From Bacteroidales bacterium (GTDB lineage Bacteria; Bacteroidota; Bacteroidia; Bacteroidales; UBA12077), in the NCBI GenBank assembly GCA_021108325.1, contig JAIORB010000133.1:1-64000 (forward strand): a DNA stretch of 64,000 nt, read 5' to 3'. Both the position numbers and the translations under genes were made by a program. This document shows positions 61,977-64,000 of the stretch, piece after piece. Position 1 is the stretch's first letter, and each line of letters begins with the position of its first letter. A model generated the notes under the pieces. That model searched no databases. It saw only the letters and a program-made list of their open reading frames with translations, and was not told where the DNA came from.

Positions 61977-63272
61977 ATGAGAAAAATAAAAATATTTATA
62001 ATTATTTGCCTGATTATCAATTCTATAATTGATGTAAAAGCACAATGTCCAACAAGCAAGTATGGAATTGTCCCTGTGTGGCCACAAGAATGGTCATATA
62101 CTGATAAAGCAAATTGGTATCAAATGATGAATGACAAAGGAGCGGGTTATTCTCACTCTATTCTTACCTGGCCTGAATTAGAGGATATTCAAAGTAACGG
62201 ACAATTATCTGCCTTTGTAAATTCTATTGCTAATCTGAAAAATGATTATGATTTAAAATATCACTTATTAATCAGAAATCCGAGTACAACAGTAAACCCT
62301 GTTCCTGCTGCCTATACCGGGTTAAATTTTGAAGATACTATATTAACAAATGCTTTTTATGATTTTGCAACTGAAATCATAGATTCTTTTGCTGTAGTAT
62401 TGGATTACCTTACGATTGGTGGTGAATCGGATATCTATTTCTATGCTTACCCGAATGAAATAGATGAATATGTTAATCTCCTTTCCGATATAGCAAGTTA
62501 TGTGCACAGCAATTACCCTTCAATAAAATTTGCTACTGTTCTTACTTTTGAACATGGCATCCAAACTAACGATACTTTATGGCAATTAACAAAGGGTTTT
62601 TCAGATATGCTTGCTATTACCTACTGGCCACTAAACAGTGATTTTACTATTATTCCAACAGCAGTTAATGATGTTGAAAATAATATTGCAGATTTGTTAA
62701 TTGCAGCAGATAGTAAACCGGTTATAATTAAAGAATCAGGTTTGCCATCATCAACAGTACTAAATAGTTCTGAAACAATACAGGCTCAATTTGTTGAAGA
62801 ATTATTTCATCAAACAATGAACATAAATCAGATTGAAATTGTCGGTTGGGATTTTCTTGCTGATTTCGATAAAGCAAGTGTAGATTATTGGGTTAACTTT
62901 CAACAAATATACACACCGGAATTCAGGGCTTATACGGAAACTCTCGGGCTAATGGATACTTTGGGCAATCCGAAACCAGCGTATAATACATACTTGCAAA
63001 TGATGGATACAGTTTGTATGCAAACTGCTGTTATTCAAACGGAACACAATATTATTAATATAAATATTTATCCAAATCCTGCAAACAATATTTTAAATGT
63101 TGAATACAACAAAGAGTTTATTATGGAAATATATAATATTACAGGAAAAAAAGTATTAACATCAAATTTTAAACAAACCAATATTTCAGGATTAAATCCT
63201 GAAACTTATATAATATTAATAAAAAGTAAAGATGGAAAATTGTTAAAATCAAAAAAAATAATTAAGAAATAA
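61977..63272 (+). CDS. Secreted TIM-barrel-like protein with T9SS sorting domain
   Basis: Start taken at the ATG at 61977 (MRKIKIFIIICLIINSIIDV), six residues into the frame. An upstream ATG at 61959 is possible. A signal peptide is followed by an ~330-residue domain resembling a glycoside-hydrolase TIM barrel: YGIVPVWPQEWSYTDKANWY, DYLTIGGESDIYFYAYPNEI (candidate catalytic Glu), ITYWPLNSDF, VIIKESGLPSSTVLN (candidate second Glu), IVGWDFLADFDKA. I cannot assign a specific GH family. The last ~80 residues (NINIYPNPANNILNVEYNKE, MEIYNITGKKVL, LKSKKIIKK) are a canonical T9SS type A sorting domain. So it is exported to the surface or medium. Confidence 0.87.
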   Translation: MRKIKIFIIICLIINSIIDVKAQCPTSKYGIVPVWPQEWSYTDKANWYQMMNDKGAGYSHSILTWPELEDIQSNGQLSAFVNSIANLKNDYDLKYHLLIRNPSTTVNPVPAAYTGLNFEDTILTNAFYDFATEIIDSFAVVLDYLTIGGESDIYFYAYPNEIDEYVNLLSDIASYVHSNYPSIKFATVLTFEHGIQTNDTLWQLTKGFSDMLAITYWPLNSDFTIIPTAVNDVENNIADLLIAADSKPVIIKESGLPSSTVLNSSETIQAQFVEELFHQTMNINQIEIVGWDFLADFDKASVDYWVNFQQIYTPEFRAYTETLGLMDTLGNPKPAYNTYLQMMDTVCMQTAVIQTEHNIININIYPNPANNILNVEYNKEFIMEIYNITGKKVLTSNFKQTNISGLNPETYIILIKSKDGKLLKSKKIIKK

Positions 63273-63506
63273 TAAAGATTAACAATGCATACTCCGCTAG
63301 CGCGCGTTTACTCGCAAGCTCGTGAGAACGCTTCGCTAAGTTATAACGCGTGTTCCATCAGGTTTGATAAGTATTTACAATCGGTAGCATTTTTTAGTTT
63401 CCAATTCTATAATTTTTAACTACTTTAGTCAACTTTATGAACATTTTAAGTCGCAGGTCTGTTATACCAATCGTTGGCAGCATACATACAAATTTGAACT
63501 ATAAAT
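63273..63506. other. Intergenic region, no gene seen
   Basis: A 234 bp gap. A GC-rich patch (GCTAGCGCGCG, GCAAGCTCGTGAG, 63296-63345) stands out from the AT-rich surroundings and looks like repeat debris. Nothing else could be supported. Confidence 0.5.
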
Positions 63507-64000
63507 ATGAACGGTACTATCTACAGTGTGATTACAGGAACGGGAAGTTATATCCCAACAAAATGTGTGAGAAACGAAGATTTTCTTAACAATGAATTTT
63601 ATGAGATAGACGGAAAGAAGCTCGATAAATCGAATCAGGAAATAATTGATAAGTTCTTGGAAATTACTACTATTGCAGAAAGGCGGTATGTTACGGACGA
63701 TTTAACAACCTCTGATATTGCTTATTATTCTGCTGTTGATGCTATTAAGTCTGCAAATATTGATAAAGAAGAATTAGATTACATAATTGTTGCACATAAT
63801 TTTGGTGATGTAAAAGCTGGCAATAAGCAGTTAGATATTGTACCCAGTTTAGCTGCCCGGGTAAAACACAAATTAGAAATAAAAAATCCCTATACCGTAG
63901 CTTATGATTTACCTTTTGGCTGTCCGGGCTGGTTACAGGGCATTATTCAGGCTGATTATTTCATAAAATCAGGAGATGCCAAAAAAATACTGGTTATCGG
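63507..64000 (+). CDS. 3-oxoacyl-ACP synthase III-like protein (5' part)
   Basis: 164 codons run from ATG 63507 off the end of the window, so the gene is truncated by the window only. The N-terminal half of a thiolase-fold FabH/KAS III enzyme is clear: ITGTGSYIPTKCVRNEDF, FLEITTIAERRYVTDDLTTS, SDIAYYSAVDAI, YIIVAHNFGD, and the nucleophile Cys in DLPFGCPGWLQGIIQADY. KAS III condenses acyl-CoA with malonyl-ACP. The His and Asn of the triad would lie beyond the window. A role in housekeeping fatty acid synthesis or in a special lipid pathway cannot be decided. Confidence 0.93.
   Translation, partial: MNGTIYSVITGTGSYIPTKCVRNEDFLNNEFYEIDGKKLDKSNQEIIDKFLEITTIAERRYVTDDLTTSDIAYYSAVDAIKSANIDKEELDYIIVAHNFGDVKAGNKQLDIVPSLAARVKHKLEIKNPYTVAYDLPFGCPGWLQGIIQADYFIKSGDAKKILVI

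Overview
The window is AT-rich DNA from a member of the Bacteroidota, probably Bacteroidales or a close relative. The evidence is the C-terminal type IX secretion (T9SS) sorting domains, a FISUMP lipoprotein, regulators with seven-bladed propellers and Y_Y_Y domains, abundant GIY-YIG/repeat debris, and promoters of the Bacteroidota form TTTG-N20-TAnnTTTG. No plasmid or phage backbone is visible. It reads as chromosome, anchored by rplS, anmK, tRNA-Arg and a ketoacyl-ACP synthase III gene.

Layout. 1-8 kb: a 5'-truncated repeat protein with an S74-like tail, a large secreted Ig-like T9SS protein, and a propeller sensor fused to a SpoIIE/PP2C phosphatase. 8.3-17.4 kb: a complete peptide export locus (TolC, HlyD with a SPOR-like tail, a C39-peptidase ABC transporter, a second NHLM-type ABC transporter). 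It is followed by two tiny tandem genes, absent from ordinary gene calls, that encode 42-residue Lys-rich double-glycine precursors with nearly identical 14-residue cores. No modification enzyme is present. 17.4-18.8 kb: a membrane protein, tRNA-Arg, and a GIY-YIG ORF sandwiched between the tRNA and a duplicated 5' fragment of it. 18.8-34 kb: housekeeping and envelope genes (AsmA, L19, SRPBCC/GyrI-like, C69 peptidase, alcohol dehydrogenase, AnmK) and a TetR-MMPL-LolA-like-barrel operon. 34.6-42 kb: a TetR-TolC-HlyD-ABC-ABC-ABC2-ABC2 efflux operon that looks like a split YbhGFSR system.

43.2-50.7 kb is the most mobile part: six ~130-170 bp repeats with integron attC architecture separate small gene units (putative AbiC-like phage-defence protein, lipoproteins, unknown proteins, a YefM/YoeB toxin-antitoxin pair, a membrane protein). 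In three units the start of the unit is the reverse complement of its end over 14-20 nt, as expected for gene cassettes. No integrase lies in the window, so this is best described as a cassette cluster lacking an integrase. A ~112 bp sequence that abuts the first cassette recurs at 60.2 kb, and the similarity stops at the predicted recombination point.

50.8-60 kb holds three histidine kinases on the minus strand, two of which share a recently duplicated ~1.5 kb 3' half. 60-64 kb has a small membrane protein, a PA14 lipoprotein, a T9SS-exported TIM-barrel-like protein and the start of a FabH-type gene. Several families of small palindromic repeats are scattered through the window, including an 82 bp element in three copies, each within 1-24 nt of a stop codon.
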